Shown in pieces: positions 27,926 to 36,788 of a stretch of DNA of 64,000 bases (position 1 is its first letter; each line of letters begins with the position of its first letter). The stretch is from Sediminicola sp963974715 (GTDB lineage: Bacteria > Bacteroidota > Bacteroidia > Flavobacteriales > Flavobacteriaceae): contig CAXBDK010000006.1 in assembly GCA_963974715.1 (NCBI GenBank), positions 1 to 64,000 on the forward strand, given 5' to 3'. The position numbers were made by a program, and so were the translations under genes. Under the pieces are notes generated by a model. It saw nothing but the letters and a program-made list of their open reading frames with translations, did no database searches and was not told the DNA's origin.

Positions 27926-28873
27926 TTATTCTGAATAATTAAATTTTTCCGAGGCAATCCTCATCACGTGGTCAAAATTCTTAAAGGCTTCGGTTCCCCC
28001 TGTCTCCGTTGTGGAAACCGCTCCCGTAAGGTTTCCGAAAATTTGGCATTCTTCAGGTGGGCTGCCCTGTAGAAATTTATATAGGTATCCTGCATTAAAA
28101 CTATCGCCCGCTCCGATAGCATCCACCACCTCTTTGTTCAGAAAAGGTCCAGCCGATATTTTTTTTTCACCGTAACACATAAGGGATCCTTTGTTTCCAC
28201 GTTTGACCAACGTATACCCGCTTTTTCCCCTGACAGATTCCAAGGCCTCTTCCAAATTTTTTTTCCCTGTCAGTTTTTGAAGTTCTATTTCATTGGGGAA
28301 AAATATATCTACAAAAGGCAGGATAATATCTAAATTTAAGTCCCACTTATCACTAGGGTCCCACTGTATATCCAAAGAAGTGGTAAGCCCAAGGGCTTTT
28401 GCATTTTCAAAAAGTCCGTGCAAGGAGCCATGAAAACCAGGTTGAAGAAAATAGGAAGAGAAATGCACATGTTGGGCTAAGCCGAGCAAGTTCATATCCA
28501 CATCATTTATTCCCAAGTGGGACATGGCCCCTTGATGTGTTACCATGGCCCTTTCTTCATCATAACTAAGCGCCATAGTGGCACCTGTAGGAAGATTTTC
28601 ATCTATAATGACCAGGGAAGTATCAACACCTTTTTTATTTAATTCCCTTATGATAAACTGACCGAAGATATCCTTTCCGAGTTTGCCCAAAAAAGCAACT
28701 TTTAAACCAAGGGAACTCATATTACTTGCACATATGGCGGAAGAACTACCCAGTGCCAGGGTCATCCCATCTGCCAATATTTCCTTTCCCATTTCAGGAA
28801 ATCCATTTATTCGATTGAATATCAAATCCACATTGAGCTCTCCAATCACTATGACATCAAATTTTTTGGTCAT
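27926..28873 (-). CDS. PfkB/ribokinase-family sugar kinase
   Basis: This is a cytoplasmic sugar kinase with an N-terminal VIGELNVDLIF motif, LALGSSSAICASNMSSLG (glycine-rich substrate loop) and the ATP/anion-hole signature VDAIGAGDSFNAGYLY with the catalytic Asp. The length of 315 residues is typical. It is the second PfkB gene in the operon, separated by 1 base from the LacC/FruK-like kinase. Two kinases fit a route in which one phosphorylates the free (amino)sugar and the other the ketose 6-phosphate; this one is the better candidate for the free sugar. Specificity is inferred from context only. Confidence 0.85.
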   Translation of the reverse strand: MTKKFDVIVIGELNVDLIFNRINGFPEMGKEILADGMTLALGSSSAICASNMSSLGLKVAFLGKLGKDIFGQFIIRELNKKGVDTSLVIIDENLPTGATMALSYDEERAMVTHQGAMSHLGINDVDMNLLGLAQHVHFSSYFLQPGFHGSLHGLFENAKALGLTTSLDIQWDPSDKWDLNLDIILPFVDIFFPNEIELQKLTGKKNLEEALESVRGKSGYTLVKRGNKGSLMCYGEKKISAGPFLNKEVVDAIGAGDSFNAGYLYKFLQGSPPEECQIFGNLTGAVSTTETGGTEAFKNFDHVMRIASEKFNYSE

Positions 28874-28874
28874 T

Positions 28875-29807
28875 TTAATAAGGTTTATTTTTCAGTATCC
28901 ATTCCTGTGTGCTACATGTGCGGAAGAACAATTCCACATCCTTTTTATGGAACATGCCAAGTTCTTCCCTCATACAATTGGCTGCTCCTGCAGAGGCTGC
29001 TAATTTTGCGGTATCCAGAAGATCATAGCCCCTTTTGTGAGCCGCAACCCATCCTGCCATAAGACTATCTCCACAACCTACTGTACTAAGTGGGGCCTTC
29101 ACTTTACTCAAAGAATGGATCAGACGGTTTTCTTTAAAGAGATAAAGGCCCTTCTCCCCGTATGTAATGGCTGCAACTGTGCATGACCTCTCTAATTTAA
29201 GACAATTCTCCTCTATGTCACTTGATTTGAAAAGCCCTTGCACTTCATGTTGGTTCACATGGATGCCGTAAGGCTTTTCCTTTAACGCCTTTTCCAAAAG
29301 CCAGCCTGAGCAGTCTACAAAAGATTTTATATCCATTGCCCCAGCTTTTTTTATAAAGGGGCCATAATTTGCTTTCATGGAATTAAGAGGCCATGAACCG
29401 CTCATGCATACGGATTCTGCATTTTGCAATAAGTGGATGTAGGTATCCCAAAAAAGGTTATACTCCATTTGTCCAATTAGGGGACCTAATTCCAGTATCT
29501 CGGTGTTGTTGGATCCATTATTGGATCTTATAGTGATACATGTTCTGCTAGCTTGCTCCAATTCAGGTCCGTAACAGGGTATGCCCATATCCTCACATTC
29601 CTTTTTGATCCATTTCCCAGTGGTTCCGCCCCAGAATCCCAATAAGATAACTTCCTCTCCCAATTCTTTCAAACCCAATGCCACATGTATCCCTTTTCCT
29701 CCTGGAAATGAAACTTCACGATGTGCCCTATTTACTTTTCCTAACCCGAAGTTATCGGTATATATAAATTTATCGATGGCGGGATTGGGACATATACAGA
29801 GAACCAT
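28875..29807 (-). CDS. 1-phosphofructokinase/tagatose-6-phosphate kinase family
   Basis: The protein begins MVLCICPNPAIDK, contains SFPGGKGIHVALGLKELG and ends the active site with TVGCGDSLMAGW. These features mark the FruK/LacC branch of the PfkB family, which phosphorylates hexose phosphates and not free sugars. The length of 310 residues matches LacC. Its place between the AgaS-like gene and the aldolase supports tagatose-6-phosphate (or fructose-phosphate) kinase. It starts 11 bases after the AgaS-like stop and ends one base before the next kinase. Confidence 0.85.
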   Translation of the reverse strand: MVLCICPNPAIDKFIYTDNFGLGKVNRAHREVSFPGGKGIHVALGLKELGEEVILLGFWGGTTGKWIKKECEDMGIPCYGPELEQASRTCITIRSNNGSNNTEILELGPLIGQMEYNLFWDTYIHLLQNAESVCMSGSWPLNSMKANYGPFIKKAGAMDIKSFVDCSGWLLEKALKEKPYGIHVNQHEVQGLFKSSDIEENCLKLERSCTVAAITYGEKGLYLFKENRLIHSLSKVKAPLSTVGCGDSLMAGWVAAHKRGYDLLDTAKLAASAGAANCMREELGMFHKKDVELFFRTCSTQEWILKNKPY

Positions 29808-29818
29808 TATGGATTTTT

Positions 29819-30970
29819 TTACGGTCGCTTATATATGTTAACACCTTTGACCACGCGGTTGATGGCTTGGTTTGTGGAAGGGGAATCGGGCGACAGTCCA
29901 ATATCCAAAGATTTATAAAGCCCTAATAATTGTCCCGGTAGGATTGCGCAAACGGCAAAAAATTCTTCGGGAATATTGTTGGTTGCCGCTACTTCAATAG
30001 CCAGATCTAAATTAATTTGGGATTTTCCAACGATGCACTCGCCGATTCCTATTTCATATAGCTTCTCCTTTTGCTTGTTGATGGATTTCACCAGGTCATA
30101 TTCATATTGGTTGACAAAAGTATCATTGGAGAAAAGGTATACAACCAAGGTTGAGTTATTGATTACGGCCTTTGGACCATGCCGAAGTCCCAGAAAGGAA
30201 TCGTATTTACATATCACCTGCCCATCGGACAGTTCCTGTACCTTTAATTGCGATTCCCTGGCAATCGCCTTTAGCGGACCTGAACCCAAGAAAACAACAC
30301 GCTGAAACCCCAGTGAAGCAACCTTTTTTAACTTTTCCCCATAATTTTCGAGGATATTGTTCCCATATTCGGCCAAAACCTTAACATATCCACTGTTTTT
30401 CGCGAAATGTTTTAAATCTGCAACAAGTAATCCCGCTAGCAACATGGAAGTAAAGGACCCGGTCATTGCAAGCCCCTTATCGTTCGCCTCCGGTGGCATC
30501 AAAAGAACGTACGAATTCTTTGGGTCCATATTTTTGGTAAGTTTACCATGTGGGTTACAGGTAATTATAAGATGGAACAAATTCTTACAATGGTCGTTCG
30601 CAAGCTCTATTGCTGCCACACTCTCCGGACTGTCCCCTGAACGTGCAAATGAAACCATTAATATGGGGTTATCTTCATTGTAGAGATAGTCGAGTGGATG
30701 CGATATAAAATCGGTTGATGCCACCGCTTCCGTAGTCCTTTCCATTGCACGCTGGATATACCTCTGCAGAACTTCCCCAATGTAAGATGAAGTCCCTGCC
30801 CCAATAAGTATTATATGTAAATCGGGAAACGTCATTGTCAGGTCCATAAACGCATTAAGCTCTTCTTTTTGCGCAGCTATTAGATCATAAGTTCGCATCC
30901 ATAAGTCAGGTTGTCCGAAAATTTCCCTGGCGGTATTGCTGGAAGTTGTATCCAAGTGATTTTTTATCAT
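29819..30970 (-). CDS. agaS: AgaS-like SIS-domain hexosamine-6-phosphate deaminase/isomerase
   Basis: This is the first gene of the eight-gene operon. Two SIS domains are visible: the first with IGAGTSSYIGEVLQRYIQ and SFARSGDSPESVAAIELA, the second with VVFLGSGPLKAIARESQLKVQELSDG and YDSFLGLRHGPKAVIN. The 383 residues equal the length of E. coli AgaS, and the LRHGP motif near the end is shared with it. AgaS converts galactosamine-6-phosphate to tagatose-6-phosphate and ammonia, which fits the kinase and aldolase genes that follow. The gene symbol is given by family resemblance; glucosamine-type substrates are not excluded. Confidence 0.85.
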   Translation of the reverse strand: MIKNHLDTTSSNTAREIFGQPDLWMRTYDLIAAQKEELNAFMDLTMTFPDLHIILIGAGTSSYIGEVLQRYIQRAMERTTEAVASTDFISHPLDYLYNEDNPILMVSFARSGDSPESVAAIELANDHCKNLFHLIITCNPHGKLTKNMDPKNSYVLLMPPEANDKGLAMTGSFTSMLLAGLLVADLKHFAKNSGYVKVLAEYGNNILENYGEKLKKVASLGFQRVVFLGSGPLKAIARESQLKVQELSDGQVICKYDSFLGLRHGPKAVINNSTLVVYLFSNDTFVNQYEYDLVKSINKQKEKLYEIGIGECIVGKSQINLDLAIEVAATNNIPEEFFAVCAILPGQLLGLYKSLDIGLSPDSPSTNQAINRVVKGVNIYKRP

Positions 30971-31298
30971 GCTTTCAAATAATGGTTAGAATTTAAAAAA
31001 AATCATAAAAACATTAAATAAAAATCAAATGTAATATTATTTTTAAGGTTACGAAAGATAAAATATCTTTTTTGTTTATTAAACCTTTTTTTTAAAGAAA
31101 TTGAATACATTTGTAATGTACATTCATTGACAGTATTTTTAAAGGGATGAAGGATTGGGCAAATTGGAGCTTTGTGACAATGCTGTGCCTTAAGGCCTCA
31201 TTTGCTTTAGAAGGGTATGGAAGGCCATTAGATTGTATTTTAAGTGTTGTTCAGATTTTATGCTATTTAGTATCTTACGAAATCTTAATTATTAGAAA
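30971..31298. other. Divergent intergenic region of the hexosamine operon
   Basis: This is an AT-rich promoter region between the AgaS-type operon and the SUMF1-like gene, without a coding sequence. It contains the dyad listed separately and several runs of T and A. No regulator gene is adjacent. Confidence 0.55.
31106..31120. promoter_or_regulatory. 15-bp dyad overlapping a -7-like element
   Basis: TACATT and AATGTA form a perfect 6-bp inverted repeat around TGT. The left half is also TACATTTG, an exact match to the Bacteroidota -7 element on the plus strand. An operator on a promoter is plausible, but no good -33 TTTG lies 19-21 bases upstream. Confidence 0.35.
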
Positions 31299-32324
31299 AT
31301 GAAAATTTCCTTTCAAAATTATGCTAGCACTATTTTCTGCGCTTTGATTTTCTTTGTCGTTATTTCTTGCAAAACCCCCAGTGCCAGTATCAAAAGGACT
31401 ACCGAACCATCCCCTTCCGTAGCGGAAAATGAAATTTATGTGGATACGGTGCCCTTTACGGACGTAAAGTTTAAAATGGTATTGGTTCCTGCCGGTAGAT
31501 TTTTCATGGGTAGCCCAAGTTCGGAACTGGGGCGAAAAGAAGATGAGGGCCCCCGGCGCCAGGTAGAGATCGATAGTTTCTGGATGGGAACGTACGAAGT
31601 GACATGGGACCTTTTTGAACTTTTTTTCAAGGAGAATAAAAATCTTTTTCAGAATATAGACAGGGAAAAACGCAGTGAAATCGATGCAATAACAAGACCC
31701 AGCCCTCCCTATGAAGATCCTTCATTTGGAATGGGAACGGACGGTTTTCCTGCAGTAAGTATGTCGGCCTATTCAGCACTGGTATTCTGTAAGTGGCTCA
31801 GCAAGGTCACAGGTCGCTTTTATCGCTTGCCCACAGAGGCGGAATGGGAATATGCTGCACGGGCAGGAAGTGAAGGGCTTTTTTATTTTGGGAACGACAT
31901 TGGAAAACTTGGTGATTATGCTGTTTTTTATGGAAATTCCAACAACCATTATGCCCCCGTGGGATCTAAAATTCCGAACTCTTGGGGACTTTACGATATG
32001 CTCGGCAATGTAGCGGAGTGGACCTTGGACGGATATTCGGAAAAAGCATATGAAACTACAGGTATCGAAAATCCCTGGGTAGTGCCCACGCAGATCCACC
32101 CCCGGACAATAAGGGGAGGCTCTTGGGACGATGATCCCGAGCAACTGCGTTCGGCCGCCAGAATGCCTTCCAGCCTCGCTTTGCAAAAAAGTGACCCACA
32201 GGTTCCCAAAAGTTTTTGGTGGTTTACAGATTCCAATTTTGTTGGATTTCGTCTAGTGAGCCCCAATGAACAACCAACATCCGAACAACAAGAACGATTC
32301 TGGCAAACAGTACTGGACGAATAG
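31299..32324 (+). CDS. SUMF1/FGE-fold lipoprotein lacking the catalytic cysteines
   Basis: The fold is the C-type-lectin-like SUMF1 (formylglycine-generating enzyme) domain: MVLVPAGRFFMGS near residue 60, RLPTEAEWEYAARAG, SWGLYDMLGNVAEWTLDG, TIRGGSWDDDPEQLRSAAR and NFVGFRLVS. It is lipid-anchored at Cys24 (VISC). True FGEs carry a Cys pair after the GGS motif; here that segment reads GGSWDDDPEQLR without Cys, so sulfatase activation is unlikely, and no sulfatase gene is seen in the window. It probably serves a structural or other SUMF1-family role. It is followed by YceI-like and ApbE genes, with short gaps suggesting one operon. Confidence 0.85.
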   Translation: MKISFQNYASTIFCALIFFVVISCKTPSASIKRTTEPSPSVAENEIYVDTVPFTDVKFKMVLVPAGRFFMGSPSSELGRKEDEGPRRQVEIDSFWMGTYEVTWDLFELFFKENKNLFQNIDREKRSEIDAITRPSPPYEDPSFGMGTDGFPAVSMSAYSALVFCKWLSKVTGRFYRLPTEAEWEYAARAGSEGLFYFGNDIGKLGDYAVFYGNSNNHYAPVGSKIPNSWGLYDMLGNVAEWTLDGYSEKAYETTGIENPWVVPTQIHPRTIRGGSWDDDPEQLRSAARMPSSLALQKSDPQVPKSFWWFTDSNFVGFRLVSPNEQPTSEQQERFWQTVLDE

Positions 32325-32375
32325 CCCGACAACGGAACTGATTTAAACCTTACCATGATATACTAAAGCGACACG

Positions 32376-32936
32376 ATGAAATATAGTACCCTTTTAATAT
32401 CTTTTTTATTTATTTTTCTAGCCTGTCATTCTGGGTCATCACAACAAAACTATGTTTTATCGGAGGGGAGTGTCCTGACCGTCCAAGGGACATCGACCGT
32501 GCACGACTGGACCATGGAACTCGATAAAATGAAAGGCTACCTTAAGTGGGAAAATGGTATCCCAAAATCGATTTTCTTTGAGGCACAGGTAGCCGACCTC
32601 CAAAGCGAACGTAGTGCTATTATGGACAGCAAGGCCAGGGAGGCTTTAAAAATTAAAGAGCATCCCATGATTACCTTTGAATCGGTGCAAGGTTCGGTTC
32701 AGCAGCCTGAAATAAATATATGCACACTCCCTGGTGAAATTTCTATTGCGGGAACCACTAAAAAAATCAGCATCACTTCAAAGATTAAAAAAGGGCGGGA
32801 ATCCATACTATTGGAGGGGAGCTGCACAATATTGCTACAAGATTTCAACATTGTTCCTCCAACGGCCATGTTCGGTTCCATTGTGGTGGGGGATGTTATA
32901 ATGGTCCACTTTAATCTGCTTTACCACGACAAATAA
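32376..32936 (+). CDS. YceI-like lipoprotein (polyisoprenoid-binding fold)
   Basis: YceI proteins are lipocalin-like barrels that bind isoprenoid or other hydrophobic ligands in the periplasm. Visible family features are LTVQGTSTVHDWTMELDKMKGYL near the N-terminus, ALKIKEHPMITFES in the middle and FNIVPPTAMFGSIVVGDVIMVHFNLLY at the end. The lipobox Cys17 (FLAC) anchors it to a membrane. At 186 residues it has the usual size. Placement between the SUMF1-fold and ApbE genes suggests a link to periplasmic redox or flavin chemistry, which is inference. Confidence 0.9.
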   Translation: MKYSTLLISFLFIFLACHSGSSQQNYVLSEGSVLTVQGTSTVHDWTMELDKMKGYLKWENGIPKSIFFEAQVADLQSERSAIMDSKAREALKIKEHPMITFESVQGSVQQPEINICTLPGEISIAGTTKKISITSKIKKGRESILLEGSCTILLQDFNIVPPTAMFGSIVVGDVIMVHFNLLYHDK

Positions 32937-32976
32937 GGGAATGAAAAATAATAGCGAACCATAAAAAGACTAGATT

Positions 32977-33978
32977 GTGAAACTACATAAGCCTTTTGGA
33001 CTTGTTATGTCCCTTTGTCTTTTCTTGGTCACCTTGCATGCTCAAGAAAGATATGAATACCATCATCGCCAAATGGGCACGCAGATACGCTTGGTACTCT
33101 ATGCGGTGACAAAGGAAAAGGCGGACAGCGCTTCAAAATTGGTATTTGAACGCATCGATGATCTAAACCAAAAGCTAAGTGATTATTTAGAAGGGAGCGA
33201 GCTTAATAAAATTTGCCAAAAACCACTTGAAAATATCAGGGTCAGCGATGATATGTTTAATATTCTCAAAACCTCCCTGTACATCTCAGAAAGCACGGAG
33301 GGATATTTTGATGTAAGTGCCGGTCCTTTAATTGACCTTTGGCGGAGTTCGAGACGTACCAAAGTCTTTCCGCCCCCAGATGCCATTGCCTCAGCGCTGG
33401 AAAAGGTTGGCTATGAACATATTTCCCTCCCTAGAAAAAATACAATCTATCTCAGGCAACGGGAAATGGACCTTGATTTGGGAGGGATAGGCAAGGGATA
33501 TGCTGCGGACGAAGCTTTAAAAGTATTGAGTTCACAAAATATAAAATCGGCACTGATAGATATGGGAGGCGATATTAGTGTAAGCGAAGCGCCCGAAAAT
33601 AGTAAATATTGGACCCTTGCATTTACGTATTTTGATAAGGACAAAAAGGAAGTGGTCCAGAAAATTCGGCTATGCAACCAAGCTGTGGCTACTTCGGGAG
33701 ATTTGTATAAATATGTTGAACTGGACGGCAAAAGATATTCGCATATTGTCGACCCAAAAACCGGCTGGGCTTTGGACAATGGCATACAGGTTACCGTTAT
33801 AGCGGAAGACGGTGCCACTGCCGATGCTATGGCGTCTGCCTTGAGCGTGATGGGAATCGATAAGTCCGCCAAATTTCTAAAAGGGCGGGAGGATATCAAG
33901 GCCTTTATGGTAATGAGTTCAAAGGATTTCTATCAGCAATGGAACAATGCCCCATTTGACAAGCACACGATTGAGTAA
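32977..33978 (+). CDS. apbE: FAD:protein FMN transferase (ApbE)
   Basis: ApbE transfers FMN from FAD to a Ser/Thr of exported flavoproteins in the periplasm. The hydrophobic signal (LVMSLCLFLVTLHAQ) directs export. The family motifs are complete: YHHRQMGTQIRL, SDYLEGSELNKI, DVSAGPLIDLWR, LDLGGIGKGYAADEAL, ALIDMGGDI, ATSGDLYKY, YSHIVDPKTG and the Mg-binding ATADAMASALSVMG. The start is GTG; no nearer ATG precedes the signal. The length of 333 residues is normal. No NqrC or FMN-binding target protein is encoded in the window, so the client lies elsewhere. Confidence 0.95.
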   Translation: MKLHKPFGLVMSLCLFLVTLHAQERYEYHHRQMGTQIRLVLYAVTKEKADSASKLVFERIDDLNQKLSDYLEGSELNKICQKPLENIRVSDDMFNILKTSLYISESTEGYFDVSAGPLIDLWRSSRRTKVFPPPDAIASALEKVGYEHISLPRKNTIYLRQREMDLDLGGIGKGYAADEALKVLSSQNIKSALIDMGGDISVSEAPENSKYWTLAFTYFDKDKKEVVQKIRLCNQAVATSGDLYKYVELDGKRYSHIVDPKTGWALDNGIQVTVIAEDGATADAMASALSVMGIDKSAKFLKGREDIKAFMVMSSKDFYQQWNNAPFDKHTIE

Positions 33979-34135
33979 ACATTTGAGAAAACGTAAGCAT
34001 GTTCAACAATTTAAAAAGATATTAAAAGTAAAGAAAGGGAATTCATAACATTTTTCTGTTAATAACTTTAATTTTTAGGTCTTATAAATTAAAATCTTTT
34101 AAAAAATTTATATTTACACTAACCAGTATAATAAG

Positions 34136-35389
34136 ATGAAGATAAAGGAGTCAAATTTACAAGGGCGCATTATAGGTCAGAAATCTGAAAAAATCTCCTT
34201 TTTTAAAACATTGGGACCAGGGATAATTACAGCGGCCTTGGTTTTTGGACCGGGGAGCTTGACCATTAACACCAAACTGGGTGCCAGTTATGGATATTCC
34301 TTATTATGGGTATTGCCCCTTGCAATGGTCTTTATGACCGCTTTTACCAATATGGCTACAAGAATTGGGCTTTATAGCAATGTTTCCTTTATAGAGCGCA
34401 TAAAAAGAGAAATGGGAAAGCCACTGGCCATATTAGTGGGACTGGGAATATTCCTCACCACAGCTTCCTTTCAGGCAGGTAATACCATAGGGGCCAGCAT
34501 TGCGTTCTCACAACTGTTTAACTCTCCACTGGTGCTATGGATATCCTTCTTTTCGCTCGCAGCCATATTCCTTCTTTTCTTTAAGTCCTTTTATAAAATA
34601 TTGGAAAAGCTGATGATAGGTTTGGTAATTTTAATGCTAGTATCCTTTCTGCTTACCCTGTTTATGGCATCGCCAGATATTTTAAGTATGGTTAAAGGAC
34701 TTGTACCGTCCGTTCCCGACGGTTCGGAATATTTGATAATTACACTCACCGCCTCCAGTTTTTCCATAGTGGGCGCATTTTATCAATCTTATTTGGTCCG
34801 TGAAAAAGGAGGAAATACAGCAGAAGTAGGTAATTATATTCGTGAAAGCGCAACGGGAATCGTTACACTGGGCCTTTTGTCCACCCTTGTAATGCTATGT
34901 GCTGCATCGGTACTGCACGCCTCCCAGATCGAAGTGCGGAGCGCGTCAGACTTGGGAAAGGCAATGGAGCCACTGTTCGGTCCTTTTACATCTAGCGTAT
35001 TTATGGTAGGTCTTTTTGCGGCCTCGTTCTCCTCTATGATCGGCAACGCTACTATTGGCGGGGTCATATTGGCCGATACTTTTTTATCTGATAGCAACCT
35101 TGGAAATCCCAAGGTTCGACTTATGATCATTGCAGTTGTGCTAATTGGGGCCATTATCGCACTTATTTTCGGGGCATTGCCACTTGAACTGATCATCTTT
35201 GCACAAGGGCTGACGATTATGATCGTCCCACTTACGGCAGTCATTATTTTAGTTTTTGCGAATGGAAAAAATATAGCAAAAGGCCTTAAAAATACTACAG
35301 TTACCAATAGCTTGGGTATTTTGGGTATTTTGTTGCTCCTCGCTATGTCAGTTTATAGCGTGGTCTACCTCTATGATAATTTCATATAG
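34136..35389 (+). CDS. Nramp-related transporter without the canonical metal-site motifs
   Basis: This integral membrane protein has about eleven hydrophobic helices and Nramp-family character (LGPGIITAALVFGPGSLT in TM1, ASYGYSLLWVLPLA after it, FSSMIGNATIGGVILAD later). In classical Mn/Fe Nramps TM1 carries DPGN and TM6 carries MPH. Here TM1 reads GPGS, and the TM6 region reads SFSIVGAFYQSYLVREKG, so the Asp, Asn and Met metal ligands are all missing. It may carry another cation or a different substrate, as known for divergent Nramp-related Mg transporters. The length of 417 residues is normal. It stands alone between the ApbE and Gfo/Idh/MocA genes. Confidence 0.8.
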   Translation: MKIKESNLQGRIIGQKSEKISFFKTLGPGIITAALVFGPGSLTINTKLGASYGYSLLWVLPLAMVFMTAFTNMATRIGLYSNVSFIERIKREMGKPLAILVGLGIFLTTASFQAGNTIGASIAFSQLFNSPLVLWISFFSLAAIFLLFFKSFYKILEKLMIGLVILMLVSFLLTLFMASPDILSMVKGLVPSVPDGSEYLIITLTASSFSIVGAFYQSYLVREKGGNTAEVGNYIRESATGIVTLGLLSTLVMLCAASVLHASQIEVRSASDLGKAMEPLFGPFTSSVFMVGLFAASFSSMIGNATIGGVILADTFLSDSNLGNPKVRLMIIAVVLIGAIIALIFGALPLELIIFAQGLTIMIVPLTAVIILVFANGKNIAKGLKNTTVTNSLGILGILLLLAMSVYSVVYLYDNFI

Positions 35390-35471
35390 GATATGTTGGG
35401 ATTACAATGCAACGTGTTTTGTTCTGGTATAGAAAACAGTGATTTAAATAAGTACCAAAAATATTTTGAAT

Positions 35472-36788
35472 ATGAGCTATGATAAGACAAAGTCGGGTAG
35501 AAGAAATTTTGTGAAGACAAGTATGGCCGCAGCGGGTGGGACACTATTGTCCAGCTTTCCCCTTACGGCTTTTGCAAGTACCGCATCCTATGTACCAAAA
35601 GAAATAAAAATAGGACTTGTAGGTTGTGGCGGCAGGGGAACCGGTGCTGCCTTTGAAGCGCTAAAAACATCTCCTGCAGTTAAGCTGGTCGCCATGGGGG
35701 AAACTTTTGAAGACCGCTTGAGCCAAGCCTATACACAGCTCAAATCGGAATTTACAGATCAAGTGGCAGTACCCGATGACCAAAAATTTATTGGATTCGA
35801 TGCCTATCAAAAGGTTATAGAGAAATGCGATGTGGTCTTATTGGCCACACCTCCACCTTTTCGTCCCATTCACTTGGAAGCTTGTGTGAAAGCGGACAAA
35901 CATGTTTTTATTGAAAAACCCCTGTTTGTTGATATTCCAGGATACAACAAAATAGTAGAAGTCCAAGATTTGGCCAAACAAAAAAATATTAGTTTGGGAG
36001 TAGGATTGCAACTTCGTTACGAATCTGGCTACCAGCAAATGAAGGAACAATTGGATAATGGTATAATAGGTGATATTGTCTCCCTGAATGTATACTATAA
36101 TGTGGGTGCCCCGAAAATTTTTCCACGCTCAGCAAATCAAACTGAAATGAATTATCAGATCAGAAACTGGCGTTATTTTACCTGGTTATGGGGCGGACAG
36201 TTAGCAGGCCAGGCTATTCATCAAATAGACTTGATGAACTGGTTCATGAACGATTACCCGGTGAAGGCAAGCGGTTCCGGAGGGCGTCAAGTGTACAGTG
36301 GTCCAGATCAAGGGAATACATATGACCATCACTATGCAGAATTTGAATATAATAATAAAATAAAAATGCATGTCCAGTGTAGGAACATAGACAATACCTG
36401 GAACAAAACAGGATTTCAAGTACAGGGCACCAAGGGATATGCCGATGACAAATCGCAAATCTTCAATTCCGCCGGGGAACTTTTATGGAGGTTCAGGGAT
36501 AGGGAAGAGATTCTGGGATCATCCGAAAAATGCCAAGCCCATTTTATCAATTCTATTTTAACGGATAAGCCAATTAACCAATTAGATTATGGCATTAAAT
36601 CAACATTGACAACGATTATGGGCAGGATGGCAATCCATTCCGGTCAGATTATAACTTTGGAACAAGCACTTACTTCCAAGGTAAGTTTACTGCCAAAAGA
36701 ATTTACATGGGATGCTTCAATGCCAGATACGCCTGGTAAAGATGGTAATTATCAAATTCCAATGCCTGGTAAAACGGAGGTTATATGA
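35472..36788 (+). CDS. Tat-exported Gfo/Idh/MocA-family oxidoreductase
   Basis: This is an NAD(P)-dependent sugar or sugar-derivative oxidoreductase predicted to act in the periplasm. A twin-arginine signal (GRRNFVK at 9-15, then a hydrophobic stretch to AFAS) precedes the Rossmann motif GLVGCGGRGTG at 48-58. The catalytic-lysine motif EKPLFVD is intact, and HQIDLMNWFM is typical of the C-terminal domain. Tat export fits a protein folded with tightly bound cofactor, as in glucose-fructose oxidoreductase. I start at ATG and not at the TTG two codons upstream. The substrate is unknown; neighbouring genes suggest sugar modification such as 3-oxidation. Confidence 0.87.
   Translation: MSYDKTKSGRRNFVKTSMAAAGGTLLSSFPLTAFASTASYVPKEIKIGLVGCGGRGTGAAFEALKTSPAVKLVAMGETFEDRLSQAYTQLKSEFTDQVAVPDDQKFIGFDAYQKVIEKCDVVLLATPPPFRPIHLEACVKADKHVFIEKPLFVDIPGYNKIVEVQDLAKQKNISLGVGLQLRYESGYQQMKEQLDNGIIGDIVSLNVYYNVGAPKIFPRSANQTEMNYQIRNWRYFTWLWGGQLAGQAIHQIDLMNWFMNDYPVKASGSGGRQVYSGPDQGNTYDHHYAEFEYNNKIKMHVQCRNIDNTWNKTGFQVQGTKGYADDKSQIFNSAGELLWRFRDREEILGSSEKCQAHFINSILTDKPINQLDYGIKSTLTTIMGRMAIHSGQIITLEQALTSKVSLLPKEFTWDASMPDTPGKDGNYQIPMPGKTEVI

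Noticed and set aside
31299..32324. Sulfatase-activating formylglycine-generating enzyme
   Set aside because: The paired catalytic cysteines after the GGS motif are absent and no sulfatase gene is present, so only the fold is assigned.
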